A DNA stretch of 64,000 nt from Sporosarcina sp. JAI121 (GCF_013408665.1 NZ_JACCCL010000001.1:1317136-1381135), one strand, 5' to 3'. Positions 16,655 through 25,765 are shown, counted from the first letter of the stretch. Made by a program: numbers and translations. The notes: generated from the letters alone by a model not told the origin.

Positions 16655-18090
16655 TGGAAATTCACGGGATATTAAAAGGGAAATTCGGCTTCGATCAATT
16701 TAGGACGGGACAGGAGGCTGTCATCCGTGATGTGATTGCAGGCAAAGATACACTTGCGATTTTACCTACCGGTAGTGGAAAGTCGCTTTGCTATCAATTG
16801 CCTGCGTATGTTCTTGAAGGAACGGTCTTGATTATATCGCCGCTCGTCGCGTTGATGGAAGACCAGGTGGCCATTATGAAAAAGAATGGAGAAAAACGGG
16901 TTGTTGCTTTGAACTCGTTCCTCTCTTATTCGGATAAAAACCGGATTTTGGGCGAGTTGGACCGATATAAATTCATTTTCATTTCACCTGAAATGCTGTT
17001 GCAACAAAATGTGGCTTTACGACTTCGAAGTATCAACCTATCGTTATTTGTAGTCGATGAAGCGCATTGTATCTCCCAATGGGGATTCGATTTCCGACCG
17101 GATTATTTACGCATCGGTGAGCTGTTCGAGGGACTGGCGCGCCCGGGTATTTTGGCACTTACTGCAACAGCAGACGACAAAGTGAAAAATGACATTTGCC
17201 GATATTTAAGGCTTCAAGCGCCTGCCGTCCATCAGCAATCGCTGGACCGTCCTGCTATTTCTTATTCGATTATCAAAGTAGATAATGGGATGATGAAAAC
17301 GGAATGGATCACGAACCGGATTTCATCTACTCCGGGACCTGGGATCATTTACGTCGCGTCGCGAAAAAGGGCAGATGAATTATCCTCCCTACTCCAGGAG
17401 GAAGGGATTTCGGTTGCATCCTATCACGCCGGAAAGGAACAGGAAGATCGTGCTTTCATTCAAGAACAATTCATCACAGGTGAAATAGGTTGGATATGTG
17501 CTACAAATGCATTCGGAATGGGTATACATAAGAATAATATCCGTCAGGTGATCCATGAACATATACCACACGCCATTTCAAGCTACATACAGGAAGTGGG
17601 CCGGGCGGGCCGCGATGGTGAACAATCGCAGGCTACAATGCTGTATTCGGATGACGACGAAGGAAGAACCCGTTTTATTGTTCAAGATGATATTCCCCAG
17701 GAAGATGAAATTCGGAATTATGAAAGTCTGCTGGCCGCTAACATACCACCCGATGAAGCCGCTGATCTGGCACGAATTAGCGAAACGGGAAGACGTATCA
17801 TAGACTATTACACTGAACGTATGTCTATGGAAGATGTCATTAGCCGAATGAAAGAATTACTACGTGAAAAAGAGATGCAATTGCAGAAGATACTTCGGCT
17901 GATCCGGTCGGAAACATGCATCCGTGAAGAAATTTTAGGTTTTTTTGGCGAGGAATCTGTAGAGAAGCCGAAATATTGCTGTTCTGCCTGCGGAACTGCA
18001 GAGGTTCATTGGCATATCGGACAGCAACCGATCACTTTTGATAAACGAATGATGGATTGGGAGGAAAGGCTTAATGGACTTCTTGGATAA
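16654..18090 (+). CDS. recS: RecQ-family ATP-dependent DNA helicase (RecS)
   Basis: 3'-5' DNA helicase working in recombination and repair. It is 478 residues: Walker A LPTGSGKS (38-45), Walker B DEAH (135-138) followed by HCISQWGFDFRPDY, motif III LTATAD, and motif VI QEVGRAGRDG. A C-terminal cysteine cluster (including KYCCSACG) fits a RecQ zinc-binding module. No HRDC domain is present, so it is the short RecS type rather than the longer RecQ. It begins on the ypbB stop codon. The stop lies inside an 18-base palindrome (18086-18103). Confidence 0.92.
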   Translation: MEIHGILKGKFGFDQFRTGQEAVIRDVIAGKDTLAILPTGSGKSLCYQLPAYVLEGTVLIISPLVALMEDQVAIMKKNGEKRVVALNSFLSYSDKNRILGELDRYKFIFISPEMLLQQNVALRLRSINLSLFVVDEAHCISQWGFDFRPDYLRIGELFEGLARPGILALTATADDKVKNDICRYLRLQAPAVHQQSLDRPAISYSIIKVDNGMMKTEWITNRISSTPGPGIIYVASRKRADELSSLLQEEGISVASYHAGKEQEDRAFIQEQFITGEIGWICATNAFGMGIHKNNIRQVIHEHIPHAISSYIQEVGRAGRDGEQSQATMLYSDDDEGRTRFIVQDDIPQEDEIRNYESLLAANIPPDEAADLARISETGRRIIDYYTERMSMEDVISRMKELLREKEMQLQKILRLIRSETCIREEILGFFGEESVEKPKYCCSACGTAEVHWHIGQQPITFDKRMMDWEERLNGLLG

Positions 18091-18300
18091 CAGTTCTGTT
18101 ATCAATTTGACTTCATTCAGCAAAAGTACGCCTACTGACCCGTGGAACTCAGGCTAAGTTCACCGCATCCTGAAGCAACATTGAGGAATGAATTGCAATA
18201 CCTCCTCGGATCAAAACCTTCTACGGACGCCACAAATTTTGAGGGGTATCAATTGTGCGCGCTTAATTCAAAATCTAAGCGTAATTACAGCAAGGTGTAT

Positions 18301-18329
18301 TTGATTTTCACGACAAAATTCGTCATAAT
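18301..18329 (+). promoter_or_regulatory. Promoter of ypbE
   Basis: TTGATT, 17-base spacer, CATAAT. It lies 35 bases upstream of the ypbE start. The 270-base gap 18091-18364 holds no convincing gene: one 65-codon frame lacks family resemblance. B. subtilis has ypbD, a CAAX protease gene, at this place. Confidence 0.65.
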
Positions 18330-18364
18330 GAAAGAATAGCACGATGCGATAGGAGAATGTGGCG

Positions 18365-19054
18365 ATGAAAAAAGATGATTACAAGACTGAATTCGAAGAG
18401 CACAGGAAGGAAATCAGCTTAGACGAAGATCACGGTGTTGACAACCTTCCATCGCGCGCTGAATTGCACAGGAAAGGTCGGAAGCCAAAGAAGAAATCCG
18501 GTCATATGATGATTAATGTTATCCTCGGTCTGTTTACGCTCATTCCAGTACTCATTTTAGTATATTTCATTTCCGATTTTTATAACCCGAGCGATCGTAC
18601 GTCAGCAAAAGGTGGGGAATCGGGTATACGCTTCGAAACAAGCGATAAAACAGCCGATAAAAAGACAGAAGCGACTGACAAGGAAATCGCATTGAATGAC
18701 AAGGCGGATGACAATAGTACGGATAGTAAAGAAGAAGAAAATAGTGCGGAGAAATCAGAGGTGGAGTCGAAGGAAGTGCAGAAACCGGTAGTGAATGTCA
18801 ATCCGGCGCCTGTTGAAAAACCTGAAGTGAAACCTGTAGTGAAACCGGAAACCAAACCGGAAAAGAAAGTGGAGCCGGAAAAGAAACCAGATCCCAAACC
18901 GGCATCGAAATCACATACAGTGGCCAGTAATGAAAACCTGTACCGTATTTCCCTGAAATATTATGGCAATGGTTCAGGTGTCGAAAAAATCAAAAGTGCG
19001 AACGGTTTATCTTCGAATGAAATCAGGGTCGGACAGACGTTGGTTATTCCTTAA
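18365..19054 (+). CDS. ypbE: LysM-domain membrane protein YpbE
   Basis: A 229-residue membrane-anchored protein that probably binds peptidoglycan. It has a charged cytoplasmic N-terminus, one membrane helix at about 49-72, a low-complexity linker rich in Lys, Glu, Pro and Thr (about 80-180, with PxxKP-type repeats that would span the wall), and a C-terminal LysM domain (about 183-229: [19 protein letters not shown], ending TLVIP). ATG 18365 is eight bases from AGGAGA; a GTG just upstream is too close. Its exact role is unknown. Confidence 0.85.
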   Translation: MKKDDYKTEFEEHRKEISLDEDHGVDNLPSRAELHRKGRKPKKKSGHMMINVILGLFTLIPVLILVYFISDFYNPSDRTSAKGGESGIRFETSDKTADKKTEATDKEIALNDKADDNSTDSKEEENSAEKSEVESKEVQKPVVNVNPAPVEKPEVKPVVKPETKPEKKVEPEKKPDPKPASKSHTVASNENLYRISLKYYGNGSGVEKIKSANGLSSNEIRVGQTLVIP

Positions 19055-19077
19055 TAAAACAACAGAATGGTGAACTG

Positions 19078-19104
19078 GGCAAAGTATGCTTGCTTTGCCT
19101 TTTT
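19078..19104 (+). terminator. Terminator after ypbE
   Basis: GGCAAAG pairs with CTTTGCC around an 8-base loop, followed by five T. It lies just upstream of the phosphoesterase gene. Confidence 0.65.
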
Positions 19105-19121
19105 CTAATGAAAGGTGGCGC

Positions 19122-19898
19122 ATGATTACGGTAAATAAAACAATAGGTACATTAGTTTCACTTATGATTGGATTCATTGGATTCATGTTCGTTAGTGCCA
19201 GAAGAAGGAATGTGATTCATCATAGCCTGGATATTGTCGGTGAAGAACTTCAAGGCAAAAGCTTATCGGTTTTTTTTATATCAGATATTCATCGGCGTAA
19301 AATCGACGATAAGCTACTTGCAAAAGTTCAAACCGTGCGGGCCATCGATATTGTCATCATCGGCGGCGATTTGGCTGAAAGCGGTGTACCGCTAACACGT
19401 ATAGCGGAAAATATCCGTAAGCTTGCACAACTGGGTCCGGTATTTTATATTTGGGGCAATAATGACCGTGAGGCTGGAGAACAAGAAATTAGAGATATTA
19501 TTACCCGTAACGGCGGAAAAGTCCTGGATAATGAAAATGTTACTATCCCCGGACATCCAAGTTGGGGGATAGCTGGAACGGATGACCCATCAAGCGGGAA
19601 TGTCGATATTGATGCGGCTCTCCGTTATATTGATAAGTATGAGAACGTTATTTTTGTTACACATACACCTTCGCTGTTCCGGAAGGTGGAGCAAATGTAT
19701 CAGCCGCGAATAATGCTTGCGGGCCATACACACGGCGGGCAAATCCGGTTTGGTAAATTCGGTTTGCAGGAAAAAGGTACGTTCCGTAAAGAAAATGGCA
19801 GGGCGAAACTTATCAGCAACGGGTATGGAACGACTACATTGCCATTGCGGCTGGGCGCTCCACCGGAATGTCACGTAATTGCCATCAGATATGTGTAA
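19122..19898 (+). CDS. ypbG: Calcineurin-like metallophosphoesterase YpbG
   Basis: A 258-residue phosphoesterase attached by an N-terminal membrane helix (about 8-26). The full metal-site signature is present: Asp55/His57 (SDIH), Asp83 (GGD), Asn-Asp in GNND (112-115), His181 (THTP) and GHTHGGQ (201-207). The substrate is unknown; related proteins include UDP-diacylglucosamine hydrolase-like enzymes and general phosphodiesterases. ATG 19122 follows AAAGGTGG. By order it is ypbG. Confidence 0.85.
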   Translation: MITVNKTIGTLVSLMIGFIGFMFVSARRRNVIHHSLDIVGEELQGKSLSVFFISDIHRRKIDDKLLAKVQTVRAIDIVIIGGDLAESGVPLTRIAENIRKLAQLGPVFYIWGNNDREAGEQEIRDIITRNGGKVLDNENVTIPGHPSWGIAGTDDPSSGNVDIDAALRYIDKYENVIFVTHTPSLFRKVEQMYQPRIMLAGHTHGGQIRFGKFGLQEKGTFRKENGRAKLISNGYGTTTLPLRLGAPPECHVIAIRYV

Positions 19899-19924
19899 GT
19901 GTACTAAGGGAGTGTTTTAATATA

Positions 19925-20887
19925 ATGATACAAAAAGATGTAATTGTGGTAGGGGGAGGTCCATGCGGCCTTTCTGCGGCGATAGAATTGCGAAAGATAG
20001 GACTCGAAGTTCTTGTCATTGAAAAAGGCAATCTAGTCAATTCGATTTATCATTATCCTACGCACCAAACCTTTTTCAGTTCAAGCATGAAGTTATCAAT
20101 TGGTGATATTCCATTCATCACCGCCAAAGATAAACCAAAGCGTAATGATGCGCTTGTTTATTATCGAAAAGTTGCAGAACTGAAAGAAATCCCTATCAAT
20201 AGTTTTGAAAAAGTGGAAGATGTTCAGAAGGAAAATTCGGGATTCCGGGTTTTGACGAATAAAGGAGAATATCTTGCGACGAATGTAGTGGTCGCGACGG
20301 GTTATTACGATAATCCGAATCAACTCGGTATTGAAGGCGAGAATCTTCCCAACGTCTTCCATTACTTCAAGGAAGCACATCCTTTCTTCAGAAAAAAAGT
20401 CATCGTCATCGGAGGGAAGAACTCTTCAATCGACGCCGCTTTGGAATTGGAACGTGCCGGAGCGTCGGTTACCGTAGTCTATCGCGGTTCCGACTATTCA
20501 CCAAGCGTCAAACCATGGATATTGCCCGCATTTGATAGTCTCGTACGAAGCGGTGAAATCGACATGCATTTTAATGCGAATGTCGTCAAAATTACCGTAG
20601 ATACTGTCTTAATAGAAAAAGATGGCGTCTTGTACGAGGCTGAAAATGATTACGTTTTTGCGATGGTCGGTTACCATCCTGACCATACTTTCCTTAGAAA
20701 ACTCGGTATTTCGATTGAAGAGGAAAGTGGACGTCCTAGTTTTGACGAAGAAACAATGGAATCAAATGTTAAAGGGCTTTATATTGCAGGTGTTATTGCC
20801 GCTGGAAATAATGCCAATGAGATTTTTATCGAAAATGGAAAGTTTCATGGCGGGATAATTGCTGAAGCAATCAAAAAAACAAAATAA
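19925..20887 (+). CDS. ypdA: Bacillithiol disulfide reductase YpdA
   Basis: FAD- and NADPH-dependent reductase of the thioredoxin reductase-like family that reduces oxidised bacillithiol (BSSB). It is 320 residues, with an N-terminal FAD-binding GGGPCG (10-15), a second dinucleotide site VIVIGGKNSSIDAALELERAG near 160-180 for NADPH, and a C-terminal FAD-contact segment VKGLYIAGVIAAG. It lacks the CxxC pair of true thioredoxin reductases, as expected for YpdA. The nearest purine-rich site (AAGGGAG) is 12 bases upstream, rather far. bshA at 53.4 kb makes the bacillithiol precursor. Confidence 0.9.
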   Translation: MIQKDVIVVGGGPCGLSAAIELRKIGLEVLVIEKGNLVNSIYHYPTHQTFFSSSMKLSIGDIPFITAKDKPKRNDALVYYRKVAELKEIPINSFEKVEDVQKENSGFRVLTNKGEYLATNVVVATGYYDNPNQLGIEGENLPNVFHYFKEAHPFFRKKVIVIGGKNSSIDAALELERAGASVTVVYRGSDYSPSVKPWILPAFDSLVRSGEIDMHFNANVVKITVDTVLIEKDGVLYEAENDYVFAMVGYHPDHTFLRKLGISIEEESGRPSFDEETMESNVKGLYIAGVIAAGNNANEIFIENGKFHGGIIAEAIKKTK

Positions 20888-20901
20888 AGTGCAGGTACAG
20901 A

Positions 20902-20950
20902 AAAAAGGTTCCTCTTTGTCCCGGTCCAACCGGATTGAAGAGGAGCCTTT
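20902..20950. terminator. Terminator between ypdA and ansA
   Basis: AAAAGGTTCCTCTT pairs with AAGAGGAGCCTTTT (one G-U), with a smaller inner hairpin CCGGT/ACCGG. The genes converge here, and T-rich ends exist on both strands. Confidence 0.85.
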
Positions 20951-20981
20951 TATGTTATAGGTATAAGGGTCGACTAGTATC

Positions 20982-21920
20982 CTATTCTGAACAAAGTTCC
21001 AGCAATAGTTTCAGCCGCGCTTTCTGTCCACTCAGTCCGTTTTCAAACCGCACGCCCATATCTTTCAGCATCTTACCTCCGCCTTCATACGCATAAATGT
21101 CCTGTGCGATGCCGTTAAAGCAACGGGAAACGAGAATGACGGGAAGACCTTCGGTAAGCAGACCTCTGATTCCAGTGGCCAGATTAGGCGGGACATTTCC
21201 TTGGCCTAGCCCTTCAAGTACAACGCCGTCATAGCCGAGCGCAGAAATTGTAGTGAGCAAGTCGGCCTCCATCCCTGCATAGACTTTAAACATTGCAACT
21301 TTTTTGCTGATTTTCTCGATAGGCAGATACGTTCTTGATAAGGGGGCATGATGGAAATGAATAGCTGCCTTCGTCACGATGCCGATAGGTCCAAATTGGG
21401 GACTTTGGAATGTGGACACACTGCTGCTATGCGTCTTCGTCACGTTGGTCGCAGTATGGATCTCATCATTCAGGACGACTAGGACGCCCTTGCCGTTTGC
21501 ATCATCTGCAGCGGCAACCCTGACGGCAGACATCAGGTTATAAACGCCATCCGATCCGATTTCATTGGATGAGCGCATTGCGCCGGTTAACACAATGGGA
21601 ATTGTGTAGTCCGTGGTGAGTTCCAGGAAATAGGCAGTCTCTTCAAGAGTATCAGTGCCGTGTGTAATAACTACACCATCAAACGGACTATAATCCATTT
21701 TTTCGGTAATTAATGCTTTAAGCTCTAACATCCTTTCCGGTGTTATATGTGGAGAAGGTAAATTGAACGCCTCCACTTCAGTAATATTGGCGAATTTCTG
21801 AATGTTATCTATCTCCAAAGCAAGGGGATTCGTCGCACTCAAAATGACACCGCCCGTTTTTGTATCAAATTCCATTGAAATCGTGCCACCCGTATGAATA
21901 AGCAGAATGTTTTTCTTCAA
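20982..21920 (-). CDS. ansA: Type I L-asparaginase
   Basis: Hydrolyses L-asparagine to aspartate and ammonia, in the cytoplasm since no signal peptide is present. It is 312 residues. The first active-site motif HTGGTIS has nucleophile Thr10, and the second motif THGTDTLEET (86-95) has Thr89/Asp90. TTG at 21920 has an excellent AGGAGGTG five bases upstream; the upstream ATG is ignored. It runs opposite to its neighbours and sits between ypdA and prsW, which are adjacent in B. subtilis, so it is an insertion in the order. Its 5' end is close to the prsW promoter. Confidence 0.92.
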   Translation of the reverse strand: MKKNILLIHTGGTISMEFDTKTGGVILSATNPLALEIDNIQKFANITEVEAFNLPSPHITPERMLELKALITEKMDYSPFDGVVITHGTDTLEETAYFLELTTDYTIPIVLTGAMRSSNEIGSDGVYNLMSAVRVAAADDANGKGVLVVLNDEIHTATNVTKTHSSSVSTFQSPQFGPIGIVTKAAIHFHHAPLSRTYLPIEKISKKVAMFKVYAGMEADLLTTISALGYDGVVLEGLGQGNVPPNLATGIRGLLTEGLPVILVSRCFNGIAQDIYAYEGGGKMLKDMGVRFENGLSGQKARLKLLLELCSE

Positions 21921-21949
21921 ATGGACACCTCCTGTTTTAAGGGAATACA

Positions 21950-21958
21950 TGGTATAAT
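21950..21958 (+). promoter_or_regulatory. Extended -10 promoter of prsW
   Basis: TGGTATAAT is a perfect extended -10 about 23 bases before the prsW start. No clear -35 is visible. The site lies within 40 bases of the divergent ansA start. Confidence 0.55.
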
Positions 21959-21980
21959 ATAGCGGATTGGGGGCCTTCCT

Positions 21981-22664
21981 ATGTTCATATTGCTCACTGC
22001 AGCGATTGCGCCGGGATTGGCGCTTTTCAGTTATCTTTATTTACGAAAACAAATTGCAAAAGAACCTTCACTTACATTATTCCATACATTCATATATGGG
22101 GCTATTATGACTTTCCCGATTTTGTTCATTCAACATGTATTCGAAGAGGAAAACATCTTCTCTAACTACTTCATCAGGAATGTTGTTTTCACGAGCGGCC
22201 TTGAAGAGTTTTTTAAATGGTTCATCCTGTTGTTGGCCATTTATCGTCATGTTGAATTTGAAGATGCATATGATGGAATCCTTTATGGCGCTAGCGTATC
22301 CTTAGGTTTTGCAACAGTCGAGAATATCATTTATCTGCTGACATTCGGTGCTGATACCGCTTTTCTCCGTGCTCTGCTTCCGGTTTCCAGTCATGCGCTG
22401 TTCGGAGTGGTCATGGGTTATTATTTTGGCCGTGCTAAATTTGCAGTGGAGTCAAACATCAATACATATTTGTTTTTAGCGTTGCTAGCTCCATACACTC
22501 TGCATTTCATCTATAATGGCATCCTGGCCGTCCACAATTTGTGGCTCTATCTCATAATACCTTTCATGTTGTTCCTTTGGTGGTTTGGTTTGACACGAGT
22601 GAAGTATGCCCATACTTTTGCCATGCAGCAATTCAGACGTAAGGCGCGAACAAATAAAAAATGA
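21981..22664 (+). CDS. prsW: Intramembrane protease PrsW
   Basis: Multi-pass membrane protease of 227 residues. In B. subtilis PrsW starts the destruction of the anti-sigma factor RsiW, releasing SigW; the target here is inferred. About seven membrane segments are visible. The glutamate-lysine motif EEFFK (75-79), the DAYDGILYGASVSLGFATVEN block and the conserved His in VSSHALFG are the PrsW catalytic signatures. The stop codon lies inside the stem of the terminator that follows. RsiX in this window is another membrane anti-sigma factor, but there is no evidence PrsW acts on it. Confidence 0.9.
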   Translation: MFILLTAAIAPGLALFSYLYLRKQIAKEPSLTLFHTFIYGAIMTFPILFIQHVFEEENIFSNYFIRNVVFTSGLEEFFKWFILLLAIYRHVEFEDAYDGILYGASVSLGFATVENIIYLLTFGADTAFLRALLPVSSHALFGVVMGYYFGRAKFAVESNINTYLFLALLAPYTLHFIYNGILAVHNLWLYLIIPFMLFLWWFGLTRVKYAHTFAMQQFRRKARTNKK

Positions 22665-22694
22665 TCCAGCTTTTGCTGGATCATTTTTTATTTG
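22651..22694 (+). terminator. Perfect 20-bp terminator overlapping the end of prsW
   Basis: 22651-22670 pairs perfectly with 22675-22694 around a TTTT loop. The T-rich right arm acts as the tail. The last prsW codons and its stop are in the left arm. Confidence 0.9.
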
Positions 22695-22744
22695 TTAATA
22701 ATATTGATGATTTTGGACAAACTACCTGAAAAGGAGGAATGAAA

Positions 22745-23530
22745 TTGAAGAAAATAATCATTCGGATGATAACGATCATCCTGCTCCTCGGCTGTGTATA
22801 TTCCACATCGCCTGGTCAAATAGAGGCGTTCAGTTCCCAGGATATCGCGCGGGGTGCCTTTGGCGATGATGTCATAGAGCTACAGTCGAGACTTCAATAT
22901 ATCGGTTACTATACTGGTACGATAGATGGAACTTTCGGCTATGGAACGTATTGGGCATTACGTAATTTCCAGGATAAGTATGGTCTACCCGTTGATGGAA
23001 TTGCAGGGTTGAAAACAAGACAAAAACTGATTGAAGTATCACAATACGATGAGAAATACGTGAAAAACAACATGAACAAGGGTAATAAATTTACCTACTA
23101 TGGAAGCAAGCCGCTCGCATCCCAAGTGGAAAAAGGGACCGGTAAAAAAGAGAATGTCCAGTTGCCTGCAAAGTATTCCGAACAAGATCTTAAACTGATC
23201 GCCAATGCCGTTTATGGTGAAGCGAGAGGTGAGCCGTATGAAGGCCAAGTAGCGGTTGCCGCAGTAATCTTGAATCGGATCGAACACCCCGATTTTCCTG
23301 ATACAGTTGGAGGCGTCATATTTCAGCCGCTTGCATTTACTGCAGTTGCCGACGGACAAATCTGGCTGACGCCCAATGAGCGTGCGAAAGAGGCGGTGCT
23401 GGACGCCATTAATGGCTGGGACCCTTCCGAAAATGCCATTTATTACTTTAATCCCATTACCGCAACAAGCGAGTGGATCTGGTCGCGTCCGCAAATTAAA
23501 AAAATCGGGCTACACATCTTTTGCAGATGA
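22745..23530 (+). CDS. sleB: Spore cortex-lytic enzyme SleB
   Basis: Lytic transglycosylase stored in dormant spores that degrades cortex peptidoglycan at germination. It is 261 residues: signal peptide (~1-29), peptidoglycan-binding domain (about 35-95: GDDVIELQSRLQYIGYYTG), and a C-terminal hydrolase_2 catalytic domain (about 150-261) with NAVYGEARGEPYEGQVAVAA, which carries the catalytic Glu, ending in IGLHIFC. The AAGGAGG site is one base from ATG 22739 but seven from TTG 22745, so TTG is chosen. ypeB follows, as in all SleB operons. Confidence 0.94.
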   Translation: MKKIIIRMITIILLLGCVYSTSPGQIEAFSSQDIARGAFGDDVIELQSRLQYIGYYTGTIDGTFGYGTYWALRNFQDKYGLPVDGIAGLKTRQKLIEVSQYDEKYVKNNMNKGNKFTYYGSKPLASQVEKGTGKKENVQLPAKYSEQDLKLIANAVYGEARGEPYEGQVAVAAVILNRIEHPDFPDTVGGVIFQPLAFTAVADGQIWLTPNERAKEAVLDAINGWDPSENAIYYFNPITATSEWIWSRPQIKKIGLHIFCR

Positions 23531-23626
23531 TGACACATTGGACAGAAGAAACACTTGACGACGAGAGGAGGACAGGGCAAAAAGTAGCGGGAATGATTAT
23601 GGATTCCAGCGATAGTTTGCCGATTT

Positions 23627-24913
23627 ATGAAAAAACTGATTTTTGTACTCGTATATTCAGTAGCAGCACTTTCAATCTTTTCGTATGGGAAATCCGTAGA
23701 AAATGAGCAGCTTTCAATTGCTTTAAGTGGACAATATGCCAGTAAGATGACGGATGCGTCAGCGAAACTGGAAGAATTGGATACAGCGGTGAAAAAGACG
23801 TTATTATTCAATGAAGCAGATGGTTCTTCAAAAGCGCGAGAGGATATTTGGCGACTGTCATCCGATATTAAAAACTCTGTATCTTCCTTACCGATGGATC
23901 CGAGCTTTTCGACATCATGGATGAATTATCTTGGGCGACTTGGTAATTTTGCGAAGGATGCTAATCATGCAACCGACAATGCAGAGTATCACCGTGTGAT
24001 GAAGCTGGCTTCCAAAAACCTCCGTTCAATGGCGGATGAGTGGGGAGTCGCAACCGCAGACATGGTGGGCGGCGGACTATCGATAGACGGCTGGAAAAAA
24101 AGATTGGATGCTGATGAATCGAGCCATGATTGGGCCGGGATGGGTACCACTGTTAAGCAATATACAGAGAGTGATTTCCCCCTGACGGCAAGCGAGTCGG
24201 ACTCTATGAAGAAAAAAGACTTGAAAGAAATGAAAGATCCAAAAGTGACACGGGATGAAGCGGTTGTCAAATTTAAAAAGCTGTTTCCTTACTTGTCAAA
24301 CGAAACAATCGGTGTAGAGGAGAGTAAGCCTGGCTCCCCGTATCCGTTTTATCACATTCGTTTCGCGGAAGAGGAGTCGATCGGTTACATTGACATTACG
24401 GAAAAAGGCGGTCACGTGCTTTCATTTCTTGCTGAAAGACCTTTCGGAAAAGAAAGTCTCCCGTTTGAGGATCTTAAAAAGAAAGCGGAGTCATTTTTAA
24501 AAGATGCGGGATATAAAGACCTTGTTTACGAAGAGGCAAGGGAAAATAATACAGCATGGCATATGGTGTATGTAAGGGTGGAACCAAAATATGGTGCAAA
24601 AGTATTTTCGGATACAATCCATTTAAAAATCGCGAAAGATAACGGCGGTATTGTGGGACTGGATGCCTCTGAGTATATACGAAAAGAAAAGACCGAACAG
24701 CAACCGATTACGCAAAAAGATTGGAAGAAATTTTTCCACTCCGGCGTCACGATTGTTAAAGAAGAATATGCTTATGTAGAAAATGAACATTTGGAACAGC
24801 GTTTGACACATTATTTTACGGTTACATTAGATGAAAATGGAAAAATAGGTACGTATGCGGTAGTGGTCGATACGGAAACGTCTGAAGTGATTAAAACCGA
24901 GAAATTGCAGTAA
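23627..24913 (+). CDS. ypeB: Germination protein YpeB
   Basis: Needed for SleB to be placed and kept stable in the spore. It is 428 residues: an N-terminal anchor or signal (residues 4-22), a mostly helical N-terminal half, and PepSY-type repeats in the C-terminal half. Homology is clear from about residue 20 on. The only in-frame ATG at 23627 has no Shine-Dalgarno sequence; an in-frame stop lies 33 bases upstream. The 96-base gap to sleB has a purine-rich GAGGAGGACAGGG at about 23564 that does not fit this start. Coupling to sleB is therefore unclear. Confidence 0.88.
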   Translation: MKKLIFVLVYSVAALSIFSYGKSVENEQLSIALSGQYASKMTDASAKLEELDTAVKKTLLFNEADGSSKAREDIWRLSSDIKNSVSSLPMDPSFSTSWMNYLGRLGNFAKDANHATDNAEYHRVMKLASKNLRSMADEWGVATADMVGGGLSIDGWKKRLDADESSHDWAGMGTTVKQYTESDFPLTASESDSMKKKDLKEMKDPKVTRDEAVVKFKKLFPYLSNETIGVEESKPGSPYPFYHIRFAEEESIGYIDITEKGGHVLSFLAERPFGKESLPFEDLKKKAESFLKDAGYKDLVYEEARENNTAWHMVYVRVEPKYGAKVFSDTIHLKIAKDNGGIVGLDASEYIRKEKTEQQPITQKDWKKFFHSGVTIVKEEYAYVENEHLEQRLTHYFTVTLDENGKIGTYAVVVDTETSEVIKTEKLQ

Positions 24914-24921
24914 AATAGCCA

Positions 24922-24950
24922 TTGGAATTTCCATCACGCCATGACATAAT
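24922..24950 (+). promoter_or_regulatory. Promoter of ypfA
   Basis: TTGGAA, 17-base spacer, CATAAT, about 78 bases before the GTG start of ypfA. It looks like a sigma-A promoter. Confidence 0.6.
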
Positions 24951-25027
24951 AGGTCTAAGAAGAGCTGAAGGTTCTATTATAGCATCTGAAGCTGGACCGT
25001 ATGACATGAAGATGGCGGGTGTGAAAA

Positions 25028-25669
25028 GTGCTACTTTCGATCGGGACGATTATTGTTATCGACAAAGACTTTACAAAGGACAGTGAAAAGTTTAAAAGTA
25101 AAGTGGTCGATATGAGTGAAGGATTTGTGATGATCGATTATCCAACCCATATCGAAACGGGACGGACTGCGTTTTTCATTGATGGAACGCAACTGATTGT
25201 AAATTTTACGGATAGCAAGAAAATGTCCTATACATTTCGGACTGAAGTGGGCGGTCGGCTCAATAAAGGGATTCCGATGCTTAAATTAACCTATCCCGGT
25301 GACGAGCAGCTGATTAAAATTCAACGGCGTCAATTTGTAAGAGTGGATACAGCAATCGATATTGCCGTAGAGAGAAATGGCCGCTTCAGTCAATACGTAG
25401 CAGCAGATCTCAGTGCCGGCGGTGTCGCACTCTTGCTGCCGAAGGAGTCATCCCTAACTGCTGAAGAGGTTTTATCATTAACCATTGTTCTGCCCTTCAA
25501 CAACCAGGAAATCAGATATATCAAAGCAGTTGCACAAGTAGTCCGGGTATGGGAGAAAGAAGGCAGGATGATTGCCTCGCTAAAGTTTGAAGACATGAAC
25601 CCGTTTGAGCGTCAATCTATCATCCGGTTCTGTTTTGAACGGCAACTGCAGATGAGGGACCAAAAATAA
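25028..25669 (+). CDS. ypfA: PilZ-domain c-di-GMP receptor YpfA (MotI/DgrA)
   Basis: Cytoplasmic receptor that, in B. subtilis, binds cyclic di-GMP and then slows the flagellar motor. It is 213 residues: an N-terminal YcgR-like domain (1-95) and a C-terminal PilZ domain. The c-di-GMP motifs are both intact: RxxxR as Arg101-Arg105 (RQFVR) and DxSxxG at 127-132 (DLSAGG). The GTG start at 25028 follows GCGGGTGTG, a modest ribosome site. Transcribed alone between a promoter and a terminator. cheR at 38 kb also suggests a motile cell. Confidence 0.88.
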   Translation: MLLSIGTIIVIDKDFTKDSEKFKSKVVDMSEGFVMIDYPTHIETGRTAFFIDGTQLIVNFTDSKKMSYTFRTEVGGRLNKGIPMLKLTYPGDEQLIKIQRRQFVRVDTAIDIAVERNGRFSQYVAADLSAGGVALLLPKESSLTAEEVLSLTIVLPFNNQEIRYIKAVAQVVRVWEKEGRMIASLKFEDMNPFERQSIIRFCFERQLQMRDQK

Positions 25670-25675
25670 GTCCGG

Positions 25676-25716
25676 AAAAGAGGGAGAAGTCTACGTTAAT
25701 GGGACTTTTCCCTTTT
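25676..25716 (+). terminator. Terminator after ypfA
   Basis: AAAAGAGGGAGAAGTC pairs with GACTTTTCCCTTTT, with a two-base bulge. The T-rich right arm acts as the tail. Confidence 0.75.
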
Positions 25717-25765
25717 GAATTGACCAATCTTCGGCGAGCTTACCAACGCGCTTACACTTTTCTTA

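Noticed and set aside
18142..18339. 65-codon frame between recS and ypbE
   Set aside because: No ribosome site, overlaps the ypbE promoter and has no recognisable features.
23521..23706. 61-codon frame overlapping the ypeB start, as a possible frameshifted ypeB N-terminus
   Set aside because: It is hydrophilic and lacks a signal or anchor, whereas the ypeB frame itself gives a good N-terminal anchor.
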